DNA of 64,000 nucleotides from Streptomyces sp. SW4 (GCA_003248315.1 QKWM01000004.1:1054001-1118000); one strand, 5' to 3'; positions 1-8,529 are shown, counted from the stretch's first letter. Notes: generated from the letters alone by a model not told the origin. Numbers and translations: made by a program.

Positions 1-406
1 TCCGGGACGGGTTCGATGCGGCGGCCCCACCGAGCGTCCGATTTGTAGGACTGCCACACTTCCGAACCCCTGGGGGCGGTGAGGCAGGGGCGATGAGGCG
101 CGAGGGGCGATGTAGCCGAGGGGATGTACCGGGGGAGGTAGCGGGGGGAGGTAGCGGGGGCGATTAGTACGACGAACACCCCCAGCCTGTGGACAACTTC
201 CGGCGCCCGCCGGCGGAACCGGGCATGCTGGCTCGTGCCGGCACGGCTTCGACCGACCGGGTCGGCACCAGGGGGATCTTCACGACCGCTTCGACCGGTG
301 GACTTCGCCCAGTGATCCTGATCACTGGGCCTGATCACGGGCCTGATCACTGGGTCCTGGTCAGTAGGTCCTGACCGGCCGGTTCTCTACGTACGGGGGT
401 TCTGTC
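1..406. other. Intergenic region upstream of the ThiF-like gene
   Basis: No convincing gene is seen. The stretch contains G-rich repeats (gggggaggtagcg twice near 130-160), a Streptomyces-type DnaA-box match TGTGGACAA at 188-196, and a perfect inverted repeat at 308-329 with 10-base arms CCCAGTGATC. The inverted repeat is followed by two more copies of the core CTGATCAC. The repeat lies about 80 bases before the ThiF-like start and could be an operator or a terminator for a gene outside the window. Confidence 0.5.
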
Positions 407-1618
407 ATGCATCCGATGGTGAAACCCGCGCTCCGGCGCGGGTGGCGCGATCTCAACACCGTGCAGTTCGGGATGACCCCGGCGCACGCGCTCACGCTGG
501 GCCCGGTGGACACCGCGACGGGGAGCTTCCTGGAGCTTCTCAACGGCACGCGCGGGCTGGAGCTGCTGCGCGAGGAGGGACGCCGCATGGACCTGCCCGA
601 CGGCCACGTCGACCGGCTGGTCGCGCGGCTGTCCCGGGCCGGACTGCTCGACGACCCGCACGGCGGCGGGCCCGACGCCGACACCCTGCGCGGCAGACGG
701 GAGGTCCTCGACCGGCTCCGCCCGGACCTGGCCTCGCTCTCCCTGACGACCGGCGAACCGGGCGACGGGCTCCGGCGCCTGGCCGCCCGCCGGGCCCTGC
801 GCGTCCAGGTGCGCGGCGCGGGCCGGGTCGGCTCGGTCCTGGCCGCGCTGCTGTCCGGTGCGGGCGTCGGCGAGGTGGACGTGCGCGACGTCGGATGCGT
901 CGAGCCGTGGGACGTCGCGCCGGGCGGGCTGGCCGCCGACGCCGTCGGCGACCGCAGGACCGACGCGGCCCGCCGCGCCGTGCGCCGCGCCGCCCCCGGC
1001 CGCCCACCGCGCCGGGGCGCAGCGGCACCGGCCGGGGACGACGACCCGGGCTTCTCCCTGCTCGTGCTCGCCCCTCGGGACGACGTCGCCGTGCACGCCC
1101 CGGACCCGAGGCCCGCCGAACCGCTCATGGCCTCCGGAACACCGCATCTCTACGCCGGGGTGGTGGAGGGAACGGGCGTCGTCGGCCCCCTGGTCCTGCC
1201 CGGCGAGACGGGCTGCGCGGGCTGTCTGCACCGGGACCGCGCCGACCGGGACCCGGTCTGGCCCCGGCTGGTGGCACAGTGGAGCTCGGGCGCCCGGCAC
1301 CCGGTCCCGGCCTGCGACCTGACGCTGGCCACGACCGTCGCCGGGCTGGCGGCCACCCACGCGCTCGCCTTCCTGGACGGGCACGTGCCCTCCGCTGCGG
1401 GCGTGCGCTGGGAGGTCTCCCTGCCTCACCTGACCTGGCACGCGCGGCCGGTGCCGCCCCATCCCGCGTGCCCGTGTTCGGCCGCGGAGAAAGGTAAGCA
1501 GGAACACACCTCCATGGACGGGGAGCAGCGCGAGACAATGGCGGGGCAACCGGCGTCGGCAGCAGACCGTGAGGCAGGCGCGGCGCGGCCGGCTGGGACT
1601 TGGAGGGCGCATGTCTGA
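407..1618 (+). CDS. ThiF/cyclodehydratase-like protein
   Basis: The 403-residue protein resembles the ThiF/E1-like family that binds leader peptides in azoline (TOMM) cyclodehydratases. The N-terminal 100 residues look like a winged-helix or RRE-type domain. A Rossmann-like stretch with GAGRVG follows at about residue 145. In the C-terminal half there is a CAGC pair, a lone PAC, and a closing CPC, which could form a structural zinc site. I see no obvious adenylation Arg/Asp signature, so enzymatic activity is uncertain. The gene overlaps the next one by eight bases (1611-1618), so the two are translationally coupled. No precursor peptide or protease is nearby, and I do not assign a natural-product role. 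Family placement is from sequence character only. Confidence 0.7.
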   Translation: MHPMVKPALRRGWRDLNTVQFGMTPAHALTLGPVDTATGSFLELLNGTRGLELLREEGRRMDLPDGHVDRLVARLSRAGLLDDPHGGGPDADTLRGRREVLDRLRPDLASLSLTTGEPGDGLRRLAARRALRVQVRGAGRVGSVLAALLSGAGVGEVDVRDVGCVEPWDVAPGGLAADAVGDRRTDAARRAVRRAAPGRPPRRGAAAPAGDDDPGFSLLVLAPRDDVAVHAPDPRPAEPLMASGTPHLYAGVVEGTGVVGPLVLPGETGCAGCLHRDRADRDPVWPRLVAQWSSGARHPVPACDLTLATTVAGLAATHALAFLDGHVPSAAGVRWEVSLPHLTWHARPVPPHPACPCSAAEKGKQEHTSMDGEQRETMAGQPASAADREAGAARPAGTWRAHV

Positions 1619-2981
1619 TCTTCCCCGCAAGGCGGTCACCCGGACCGCCAAGCTCGCCGCGCTCCCGCTCGGCTTCGCCGGGCGGGCGACCTGGGGACTG
1701 GGCAAGCGGATCGTGGGCGAGTCCGCGGAGCTCGTCGGACAGCAGCTGCAGCAGCGCACGGCCGAGCAGCTGTTCAAGGTGCTCGGTGAGCTCAAGGGCG
1801 GGGCGATGAAGTTCGGGCAGGCGCTGTCCGTCTTCGAGTCGGCGCTGCCGGAGGAGATCGCCGGGCCCTACCGGGCGGCCCTGACCAAGCTCCAGGAGGC
1901 GGCGCCGCCGATGCCGACGCGGACGGTGCACGCCGTGCTCGCGGAGCGGCTCGGTGAGGACTGGCAGGAGCTGTTCCTGGAGTTCGAGGACAAGCCGGCC
2001 GCCGCGGCCTCGATCGGCCAGGTCCACCGGGGCGTCTGGCACGACGGCCGCGAGGTGGCCGTCAAGGTGCAGTACCCGGGCGCGGGCGAGGCTCTTCTGT
2101 CCGACCTGAACCAACTGAGCCGCTTCTCCCGTCTGTTGGGGCCCCTGATCCCCGGCCTGGACGTCAAGCCGCTGATCGCGGAGTTGCGGGACCGGGTGTC
2201 GGAGGAACTGGACTACGGGCTGGAGGCGCAGGCCCAGCGCGAGCACGCGGCGGAGTTCGCGGAGGACCCGGACATCGTCGTGCCCGGCGTGGTCCACCAG
2301 TGCGAGCAGGTGCTGATCACGGAGTGGATCGACGGCGTCCCGCTGTCCGAGATCATCTCCGACGGCAGCCAGGAGCAGCGCGACCGCGCCGGCCAGCTGC
2401 TGGCCCACTTCCTCTTCTCCGGCCCCGCCCGTACCGGTCTGCTGCACGCCGACCCGCACCCGGGGAACTTCCGTCTGCTGCCCGGCGGCCCCGCCGGTGA
2501 GGAGGACTGGCGGCTGGGCGTCCTGGACTTCGGTACCGTCGACCGGCTCCCGGGCGGTCTGCCGCTGCCCATCGGCGAGTCGCTGCGGATGACCCTCGAC
2601 GGCGAGGCCGAGGCCGTGTACGAGCTGCTCTGCACCGAGGGCTTCGTCAGGGAATCGATAGAGCTGGACCCGGACGCCGTCCTGGACTACCTGCTGCCGA
2701 TCATCGAGCCGGCGAGGGTCGAGGAGTTCACCTTCACCCGCGGCTGGATGCGCAGCCAGGCCGCCCGGATCGGCGACATCCGCTCCCCCGCCTACCAGCT
2801 GGGCAAGCAGCTGAACCTGCCGCCGGCCTACCTGCTGATCCACCGGGTGACGCTGAGCACGATCGGTGTGTTGTGCCAGCTGGGCGCCACGGTGCGGCTG
2901 CGCGAGGAGCTGGAGGAGTGGCTTCCCGGGTTCGTACCGGAGACGGAGGACATGGAGGAGCCGCCGGCCGCCGAGGCGTAG
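1611..2981 (+). CDS. ABC1/AarF/UbiB family atypical kinase
   Basis: This 456-residue protein belongs to the ABC1 (AarF/UbiB) atypical kinase family. The signature KFGQALS is near residue 65 and replaces the usual P-loop. An Ala-rich nucleotide loop AAAASIGQVHRG, the VAVKVQYPG lysine strand, the catalytic HADPHPGNF and the metal-binding LDFGTV are all visible. Family members regulate quinone or lipid metabolism, but the substrate here is unknown. The ATG at 1611 has GGAGG six bases upstream and overlaps the ThiF-like gene. The gene next to wblC in mycobacteria (Rv3197) is also an ABC1 kinase, so this neighbourhood is old. The frame is intact throughout. Confidence 0.9.
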   Translation: MSDLPRKAVTRTAKLAALPLGFAGRATWGLGKRIVGESAELVGQQLQQRTAEQLFKVLGELKGGAMKFGQALSVFESALPEEIAGPYRAALTKLQEAAPPMPTRTVHAVLAERLGEDWQELFLEFEDKPAAAASIGQVHRGVWHDGREVAVKVQYPGAGEALLSDLNQLSRFSRLLGPLIPGLDVKPLIAELRDRVSEELDYGLEAQAQREHAAEFAEDPDIVVPGVVHQCEQVLITEWIDGVPLSEIISDGSQEQRDRAGQLLAHFLFSGPARTGLLHADPHPGNFRLLPGGPAGEEDWRLGVLDFGTVDRLPGGLPLPIGESLRMTLDGEAEAVYELLCTEGFVRESIELDPDAVLDYLLPIIEPARVEEFTFTRGWMRSQAARIGDIRSPAYQLGKQLNLPPAYLLIHRVTLSTIGVLCQLGATVRLREELEEWLPGFVPETEDMEEPPAAEA

Positions 2982-2999
2982 GCCGGGTGGCGGCGGGGG

Positions 3000-3269
3000 C
3001 TACCACCAAGCGGAATCCAGGCGTCCCTCGATCGATCTGAGGTGCTCCCTCGAGCACGCCGCGCAGAAGTGCCGGCGGGTGCCCCGCTCCACCGAGAGGG
3101 TCCAGGTGGGCTGCGGGCCCGGCGCGGTGGCGCCGCAGCGCGCGCACACCAGGGTCTCGGGCCCCTCGGCGGCGCCGCGGCCGTCGGCCCGGCCTCCACC
3201 GGCCTCGCCGTCGTCCGCGCCGGCCGTGTCGTCGTCCGCCGTGCCGCGTTCACCAGGCTGGTCCGTCAT
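3000..3269 (-). CDS. Small zinc-ribbon-like hypothetical protein
   Basis: The 89-residue protein has an acidic, Gly/Asp-rich, probably disordered N-terminal half. The C-terminal half has two cysteine pairs, CARC at about 44 and CAAC at about 74, spaced like a zinc ribbon. It ends in a basic and aromatic tail (SAWW). The ATG at 3269 was chosen because the acidic N-terminus begins there and upstream codons look non-coding. It converges with the ABC1 kinase gene, whose stop is only 18 bases away. Function is unknown; DNA, RNA or protein binding through the zinc knuckle is possible. Confidence 0.75.
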   Translation of the reverse strand: MTDQPGERGTADDDTAGADDGEAGGGRADGRGAAEGPETLVCARCGATAPGPQPTWTLSVERGTRRHFCAACSREHLRSIEGRLDSAWW

Positions 3270-3403
3270 CCCGGTGACGATAGCGCCGGGGCCGGCCGGC
3301 GGTCCGGAACGCACCGCGGGGGCCGGTCCGTATCCGACGGACCGGCCCCGCGGGGAGAGCTTCACCTCCCGTGCCGGGAGGCCACCGCTTCAGGTGGAGG
3401 CGA

Positions 3404-3727
3404 TCACTGCATGACGGCCATGGCGAGCGCCCGCCGGGCACGCATCGAGGCGCGCTCGGCCCGGCGCTGCATCCGGCGGGCGGTCACCAGGCGTCCGGCC
3501 CGGCGCTCCTGCTCGGCCTCGTGCAGCCTCTGGCGCATATGCGCACGGGCCAGGGCTTCTGGGATGAGTTGCATCTCTCGGGTCCTGTTCTGGCGCGAGT
3601 CGATCGCACCGGTGGTCGGGAAGTCTTCGGTAGCGGAGCCGGCGGGCTCGTGAGTGGACGGCTTCATCGGGGCCTGCTTCGTGGGGTCGTGCGTGAGGGG
3701 GCGGTCGATCGTTCCTGCGGTGTTCAT
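3404..3727 (-). CDS. Small basic protein coupled to wblC
   Basis: The predicted product has 107 residues. The N-terminal 50 residues are polar, and the C-terminal half is strongly basic and helical, rich in Arg, Ala and Met with regular MRxR and RRxxRA spacing. Its ATG overlaps the wblC stop codon as ATGA, so it should be translated by re-initiation after wblC. An internal ATG at residue 52 could also serve as start. I recognise no domain. Position and coupling suggest a role in, or dependence on, the WblC antibiotic response. The sequence alone does not show what it does. Confidence 0.65.
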   Translation of the reverse strand: MNTAGTIDRPLTHDPTKQAPMKPSTHEPAGSATEDFPTTGAIDSRQNRTREMQLIPEALARAHMRQRLHEAEQERRAGRLVTARRMQRRAERASMRARRALAMAVMQ

Positions 3728-4085
3728 GCCGTGACCGGGTTCTTGCGCGGGCGGCCACGCGGCCGCTTCCGGGCGACGACGACACCCTGGACGAACAGCT
3801 CGCCACCCCAGACGCCCCAGGGCTCCCGCCGCTCCTTGGCGCCCGCGAGGCAGGCGTCCATCAGCGGGCAGGTGCGGCACAGGGACTTGGCGTACTCGAC
3901 GTCCGCCGGCGACTCCGCGAAGAAGACCTCGGGGTCGTAGGAACGGCACGGGACGGGCACGCCGAGGTTCTCGATGGCGTCGTCGAGCGCGGTGAGCGCG
4001 GTCAGGGGGTCAAGGAGTCCTCCGGGACGGGCTTGGGGATCGTGTCGGAAGGCGGTACGGACGGGGCGTGCGCTTCGAGTTGCAC
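3724..4085 (-). CDS. wblC: WhiB-family activator WblC (WhiB7 orthologue), one frameshift
   Basis: WblC is an iron-sulfur transcription factor that binds the principal sigma factor and switches on intrinsic antibiotic-resistance genes. About 120 residues are encoded. Four cluster cysteines are present: one in VPCRSYDP and three in LCRTCPLMDAC. The turn GVWGG and a C-terminal AT-hook RGRPRK, the mark of the WhiB7/WblC subfamily, are also present. The GTG start at 4085 has GAGGAAG eight bases upstream. The first 27 codons are in a different frame from the rest. The break lies at about 3998-4003, where a run reads five C and six would restore the frame, so this is most likely a sequence error. 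The gene is preceded by a 590-base leader with attenuator features and is coupled to the next small gene by ATGA. Confidence 0.93.
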
Positions 4086-4177
4086 GGTTCGTCTTCCTCG
4101 TCTGGTCGTTCCGGCCGGTTGGCCGGGGGCGGCTGGTACCGGGTTCTTTTCTTGTCCCGAGGCCCCTTCGCTCTGTC

Positions 4178-4191
4178 GTCCCGTTCGGGAC
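4178..4191 (-). other. Short perfect hairpin in wblC leader
   Basis: GTCCCG TT CGGGAC forms a six-pair stem with a two-base loop, just downstream of the terminator-like hairpin and about 95 bases before the wblC start. It could be part of the terminator/antiterminator switch. Pairing with upstream leader sequence was not computed. Confidence 0.5.
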
Positions 4192-4233
4192 AAACAGAAG
4201 GGCCGCGGATCCCGGATGGGGTTCCGCGGCCCT
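4186..4233 (-). terminator. Attenuator-like terminator hairpin upstream of wblC
   Basis: On the minus strand, perfect 11-base arms AGGGCCGCGGA / TCCGCGGCCCT (4223-4233 and 4199-4209) enclose a 13-base loop. They are followed by the U-containing tail TTCTGTTTG. The hairpin lies between the leader open reading frame (stop at 4257) and wblC (start 4085). It can serve as a transcription attenuator that antibiotic-stalled ribosomes would relieve, as described for whiB7/wblC leaders. That function is inference here. Confidence 0.75.
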
Positions 4234-4243
4234 GAAGGCGCCG

Positions 4244-4262
4244 GCCTGATCGATGATCAGGC
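4244..4262 (-). other. Inverted repeat over leader ORF stop codon
   Basis: GCCTGATC and GATCAGGC pair across a three-base loop and include the stop codon of the leader reading frame. A ribosome that terminates or stalls here would mask or open this hairpin and so could influence the attenuator just downstream. Confidence 0.5.
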
Positions 4263-4577
4263 TGGATCACTCCAGGGTTCAGGCCCACGGAAGGCCCACA
4301 TCAGGTGGTGCTGCGTCGTCTGCTTCCGGAATCCGGCACCGGTCGCCGCAAAGGCATAGGCCTGCGCCTGTGCCGCTACTGCTGCCGCGTCCAGTGCCTT
4401 GGTCGGTCGCTCATTGCGCTCGCGGACAGGAAGGCCCGCGGGAGCAACGGAGGACGCCGGACGCACGGCACGAATGCCGGACAGACCGGTGCCCGGGTTC
4501 GAGGCGCCGAGAATGCACAGGGAGACGGTCGAGCGATCGGTCATTTTCACGGTGGTGCTGGTGAAGGTGCTGGCCAC
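4257..4577 (-). CDS. Leader open reading frame upstream of wblC
   Basis: A 106-codon frame starts at GTG 4577 with a strong AGGAGG nine bases upstream. It ends 24 bases before the attenuator hairpin. The product is Ala-, Ser- and Thr-rich, with a hydrophobic patch VSLCILGAS near residue 20 and an AAAVAAQAQAYAFAATGAG stretch in the middle. I recognise no domain. An ATG at 4544 is a second possible start. Its place inside the wblC transcript, its strong ribosome site and its nearness to the hairpin suggest it works as the translated sensor (uORF) for wblC attenuation. It could also be an ordinary small gene with its own terminator. Confidence 0.7.
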   Translation of the reverse strand: MASTFTSTTVKMTDRSTVSLCILGASNPGTGLSGIRAVRPASSVAPAGLPVRERNERPTKALDAAAVAAQAQAYAFAATGAGFRKQTTQHHLMWAFRGPEPWSDPA

Positions 4578-4684
4578 TGGACTCGCCTCCTCTCGGCGTC
4601 TCGGGGACTGGGTGAACCAGTCCACGGATATGCAAGTACAACACGGACTCAGGGCCTCCGGAAGGCCGCTGTCCCGTGTCCAAG

Positions 4685-4726
4685 AACCTATGGGGATTCC
4701 TGGGGCATGCGCAAACTATTTTTTCG
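4685..4726 (-). promoter_or_regulatory. Promoter with WblC-type AT-rich box
   Basis: On the minus strand the -35 hexamer TTGCGC (4709-4714) and the -10 hexamer TAGGTT (4685-4690) are separated by 18 bases. Immediately upstream of the -35 is the AT tract GAAAAAATAG, unusual in this GC-rich DNA. WhiB7/WblC-dependent promoters are known to carry an AT-rich stretch directly upstream of the -35. This therefore looks like the autoregulated wblC promoter. Transcription would start near 4677. Confidence 0.7.
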
Positions 4727-4737
4727 ACGAGTTCGTA

Positions 4738-6946
4738 TCAGCCGTCCTCGTCAACTCCGCTGACGGGCCTGCCCGCACAGATGGCCAGGACATCGGCTCC
4801 GTAGCGGGTGAGCTTGCGGGCGCCGACCCCGGGGATGCGGGCCAGTTCGTGGTCGTCCTCCGGGACGGACTCGGCGATCGCCATCAGCGTCTTGTCGGTG
4901 AAGACGCAGAAGGCGGGCTGTCCGCTGCGCCGCGCCTGGACCTCGCGCCACTCGCGCAGCCGCTCGTAGATCCCCTCGTCCATGTCGGAGGGGCAGTCCT
5001 CGCAGCGCATCAGCTTCATCTCGCCGGCGTCGGTGAGGGTGCGCCCGCAGACACGGCAGCGGGCCGGGGTCCGCTGTCTGCGCCGCGGGGCGGCCGACGC
5101 CCGGTCGGGGCCGGCGCCGCGCGTGAAGCCGCGCTCGACGCCTCCGGAGCCGCCCGCCGCCGGGCGGCCCGTGGCCGCACCGGAGCCGGGGCGCAGGCCG
5201 TCGAGGAAGCGGCTGGGCCGGCGGTTGGGGCGGCTGCCCGGCGAGCGGGCCAGCGACCAGGACAGATGCAGGCGCTCACGGGCGCGTGTGACGCCGACGT
5301 AGAGGAGCCGGCGCTCCTCCTCGATCTGCTCGTCCGTCTTTGCGTAGGTGATCGGCATCATGCCTTCGGCCAGGCCGACCAGGAAGACGACGTCCCACTC
5401 CAGGCCCTTGGCCGAGTGCAGGGAGGCGAGGGTGACGCCCTGGACGGTGGGGGCGTGCTGGGCGTTGGCCCGCTCGTCGAGTTCGGCGACGAGGTCGCTC
5501 AGGGTGGCGCCGGGCCTGGCCGCGGCGAAGTCCTGTGCGAGGTTCACGAGCGCGGCCAGCGACTCCCAGCGCTCCCGGACGGCGCCCGACCCGGCCGGGG
5601 GCTGTGGCGTCCATCCCTCGCCCGACAGCACGGCACGCACCTGGGAGGGCAGGTCGACGGCGTCGTCCAGCAGTGAGTCGTTGCCGCCGAAGCGGGCCGC
5701 GCCGCGCAGGGCGACGCCGGCTTTGCGCACCTCGGGGCGGTCGAAGAAGCGCTCGGCCCCCGCAGCTGGTAGGGGACCCCGGCGTCGGCGAGGGCCTGCT
5801 CGTAGGTCTCGGACTGGGAGTTCGTGCGGAACAGGATCGCGATCTCGGCGGCCGGGACACCGGAGTCGATGAGGTCGCGGATGCGGCGGGCCGCGCCCTC
5901 GGCCTCGGCGGGCTCGTCGGTGTACTCGGTGTAGTCGGGCTCCGGGCCCGGGGGGCGCTGGGAGATCAGCTCGAGACGGTGGTCCGCGGCCCGGCCGCGC
6001 GCTTGGGCGAGCAGGCCGTTGGCGAGCCGGACGACCTGGGGGGTCGAGCGGTAGTCGCGGACCAGCTTCACCACGGTCGCGCCGGGGTGGCGGAGCCGGA
6101 AGTCGAGCAGGTGGTCGGGGTTGCTCCCGTGAACGAGTAGATCGTCTGGCTGGCGTCCCCGACGACGCACAGGTCGTCGCGGTCACCGAGCCACAGCTCC
6201 AGCAGGCGCTGCTGGAGCGGGCTGACGTCCTGGTACTCGTCGACCACGAAGTGCTGGTACTGGGCGCGGACCTGCTCGGCGACGTCCTGCCGGTCCTGGA
6301 GGACGGCGACGGTCAGCAGCAGCACGTCCTCGAAGTCGATGACGCCCCGACCGCGCTTGAGGTCCTCGTAGGCGGAGTAGAGCTGGGCGATCTCGGCGGG
6401 GTCGCGGGGGGCCTCCCGGCCGGCCTTGGCTGCGGCGAGCGCGTAGTCGGCGGGGACGGTCTGGGTGACCTTGGACCACTCGATCTCGGCGGTGACGTCC
6501 CGCAGCTCGCCGCGGTCGAGGCGGATGCGGCAGGCGGCCGCCGCGTCCGCGACGAGCTGGATCTTGCGGTCGACGAGCCGGGGCATGGAGCCGCCGATCG
6601 CTTTCGGCCAGAAGTACTGGAGCTGGCGCAGGGCCGCCGAGTGGAACGTGCGCGCCTGGACGCCGGCGGCGCCGAGCTGGCGGAGCCTGCCGCGCATCTC
6701 CCCGGCGGCGCGGTTGGTGAAGGTGACGGCGAGCACGCTGGAGGGCTGGAGGATGCCGGCGCGCACCCCGTAGGCGATGCGGTGGGTGATCGCCCGGGTC
6801 TTGCCGGTGCCGGCACCGGCCAGTACGCACACCGGGCCGCGCAGGGCGGTGGCCACCTCGCGCTGCTCGGGGTCGAGCCCTTCGAGCACCGCGTCGGCCG
6901 AGTCCGGTACCTGCGGGAAGAGGGAGGAGTGCGTTGCTGCTGTCAC
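4738..6946 (-). CDS. uvrD2: ATP-dependent DNA helicase UvrD2, two frameshifts
   Basis: This is a superfamily 1A 3'-5' DNA helicase of about 736 residues. The Walker A GAGTGKT, motif [12 protein letters not shown], motif [13 protein letters not shown] and motif [13 protein letters not shown] are all visible. After the motor come two cysteine pairs (CRVCG and CEDC), the tetracysteine feature of actinobacterial UvrD2, and then a C-terminal HRDC domain ending ADVLAICAG. The start is GTG at 6946; no strong ribosome site is seen. The frame breaks near 6125 and near 5763, the latter in a run of five G where six restore the frame. It is transcribed toward wblC, as in mycobacteria, and divergently from the mycoredoxin gene. 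Confidence 0.93.
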
Positions 6947-6985
6947 ACCGCAATGCTGCCAGGTCGGCGGAGACGGCTGCGCAGG

Positions 6986-6994
6986 TTGTCCACA
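6986..6994 (+). other. Isolated DnaA-box match
   Basis: TTGTCCACA matches the usual Streptomyces DnaA box exactly. It sits 40 bases upstream of the uvrD2 start. A single box is not an origin but could bind DnaA or titrate it. Confidence 0.4.
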
Positions 6995-7105
6995 GGCGGG
7001 CTCCGATAGTCGTACCAATGCGGCAGGCGTGGGCGGAGCTGCCCCGGGGGAAGCGGCCCCGGGGAAGGAGCGCGTCCGGCGGCGGCCGGGCGGGGACACG
7101 GAGGG

Positions 7106-7168
7106 CCGTCGGCGGAAAGGGCGGGGCCGTCGGCGGAAAGGGCGGGGCCGTCGGCGGGAATGGCGGGG
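7106..7168. repeat. 21-base tandem repeat, three copies
   Basis: The unit CCGTCGGCGGAAAGGGCGGGG occurs twice exactly (7106-7147) and once with two changes (7148-7168). It occupies the space between the divergent uvrD2 and mycoredoxin genes, about 65 bases before the latter's start. Confidence 0.9.
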
Positions 7169-7233
7169 CCGTCGCGTACGTTCACTCTCTGCGAGCACCA
7201 CCCTCCCCGAGCCGCCGAAGGAGCGCGAGAGAC

Positions 7234-7476
7234 ATGCCGGGCACTGTGACGATGTACAGCACCACGTGGTGCGGCTACTGCCGCCGGCTGAAGAGCCAGA
7301 TGGACCGCGAGGGCATCGCGTACACCGAGATCAACATCGAGCAGGACCCGGAGTCCGCCGCGTTCGTCGAGAAGGCGAATGGCGGAAACCAGACGGTCCC
7401 GACCGTGCTCTTCCCCGACGGCACCACGCTGACGAACCCGTCGCTGGCCCAGGTGAAGCAGAAGATCGGCGCGTAG
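7234..7476 (+). CDS. mrx1: Mycoredoxin (glutaredoxin-like, mycothiol-dependent)
   Basis: The 80-residue protein has the glutaredoxin fold with the redox pair CGYC at residues 13-16 after MYSTTW. The cis-proline stretch TVPTVLF lies at about 55 and a GG-type turn follows. Mycoredoxins use mycothiol to reduce mixed disulfides in actinobacteria. The length is normal. The ATG at 7234 has AAGGAG about ten bases upstream. The same neighbour order, uvrD2, mycoredoxin, nudC, occurs in mycobacteria. A strong bidirectional terminator follows the stop codon. Confidence 0.92.
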   Translation: MPGTVTMYSTTWCGYCRRLKSQMDREGIAYTEINIEQDPESAAFVEKANGGNQTVPTVLFPDGTTLTNPSLAQVKQKIGA

Positions 7477-7489
7477 GCGGTCCGCGTGT

Positions 7490-7534
7490 GACGAAGGGGT
7501 GGCCTTCCCGGTGCGGGAAGGCCACCCCTTCGTC
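7490..7534. terminator. Bidirectional terminator between mycoredoxin and nudC
   Basis: A perfect 20-base inverted repeat (arms 7490-7509 and 7515-7534) has a five-base loop. The arms begin GACGAAGGGG. It lies 14 bases after the mycoredoxin stop and 54 bases after the nudC stop on the other strand, so it can end both converging transcripts. Confidence 0.9.
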
Positions 7535-7587
7535 TTCGTCGCGTCTCGGAAGGAGAAGCGCGTCTGCCGGAAGGAGCCGTGCGTCTC

Positions 7588-8529
7588 TCAGAACGAGCTG
7601 CGCGTCGGCAGCGGCTTGCCGTACCACATCTCGATCAGGCGGGCCGCGATGGAGATGCCGTACGGCGGCATCACCTCGCCCGCCTCGAAGGCGGCGGTCA
7701 GCTCGTCGCGGGAGAACCAGCGGGCCTCGTGGATCTCGTCGCCGTCGACGTCGATGTCGGTGGAGGTGGCCCGGGCCATGAAGCCCAGCATGAGGCTGGA
7801 CGGGAAGGGCCAGGGCTGGCTGGCGACGTACTCGACGTGGCCGACGGTGATGCCGGCCTCCTCGAAGACCTCGCGGCGCACCGACTGCTCGATGGACTCG
7901 CCGGGCTCGACGAAGCCGGCAAGCGTGGAGAAGCGCCCTCGGGCCAGTGGACCTGCCGGCCGAGCAGGATGCGGTCCTGCTGGTCGGTGACGGCCATGAT
8001 CACCGCCGGGTCGGTGCGCGGGTAGTGCTCGGCGCCGCAGGCGGGGCAGCGGCGGATGTGGCCGGCCGCGGCGATGACCGTGCGCTCGCCGCAGCGGGAG
8101 CAGAAGCGGTGGGTGCGCTGCCAGTTCTCCAGGCCCACCGCGTGCACCATCAGGCCCGCGTCGCGCGGCGACAGCAGCAGTCCGGCTTCCCGCAGGCCCG
8201 CCGGACGGGCGGACTGGTCCATGCGACCGGGCAGCGAGTCCTTCTGGAGCGCGAAGTAGCTCACGCCGTCCTCGTCGATGCCGAGGAAGTAGCGGTGCGC
8301 CTCGGTGAGGGGGCCTCGAAGGAGGGGGTCATGACGAGTTCGGTGCGCCCGTCCGGGGTCTCGTCGATGAGGACCTGGCCGCCGGAGACCACGAAGCAGC
8401 GCGTGGAGGGGTGGCTCCACGCCGCCGCGAGCCAGGCCTCGTCGAGCCGGTGGTGTGCGGCCCGGTCGATGCCGCTCGGGCGGTGAGCGAGATGGGGCGG
8501 TCGGCGGTGTGGTCGGTCCAGGTGGTCAA
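7588..8529 (-). CDS. nudC: NAD+ diphosphatase NudC, three frameshifts
   Basis: NudC hydrolyses NADH to NMNH and AMP and can remove NAD caps from RNA. About 314 residues are encoded. A zinc ribbon CSRCG / CPACG lies near the middle and is followed by YPRTDPAVIM and the Nudix box (REVFEEAG visible), then the NudC signature SQPWPFPSSLM. The start is TTG at 8529 with GGAAG upstream and the peptide TTWTDHTADRP. Frames change near 8480, 8313 and 7938. The last is a run of three G where four rebuild the Nudix box. It lies downstream of the dipeptidase gene on the same strand. Confidence 0.88.

Noticed and set aside
407..1618. ThiF-like gene as part of a thiazole/oxazole-modified peptide cluster
   Set aside because: No precursor peptide, YcaO protein, dehydrogenase or exporter is nearby; its neighbours are housekeeping and stress genes.
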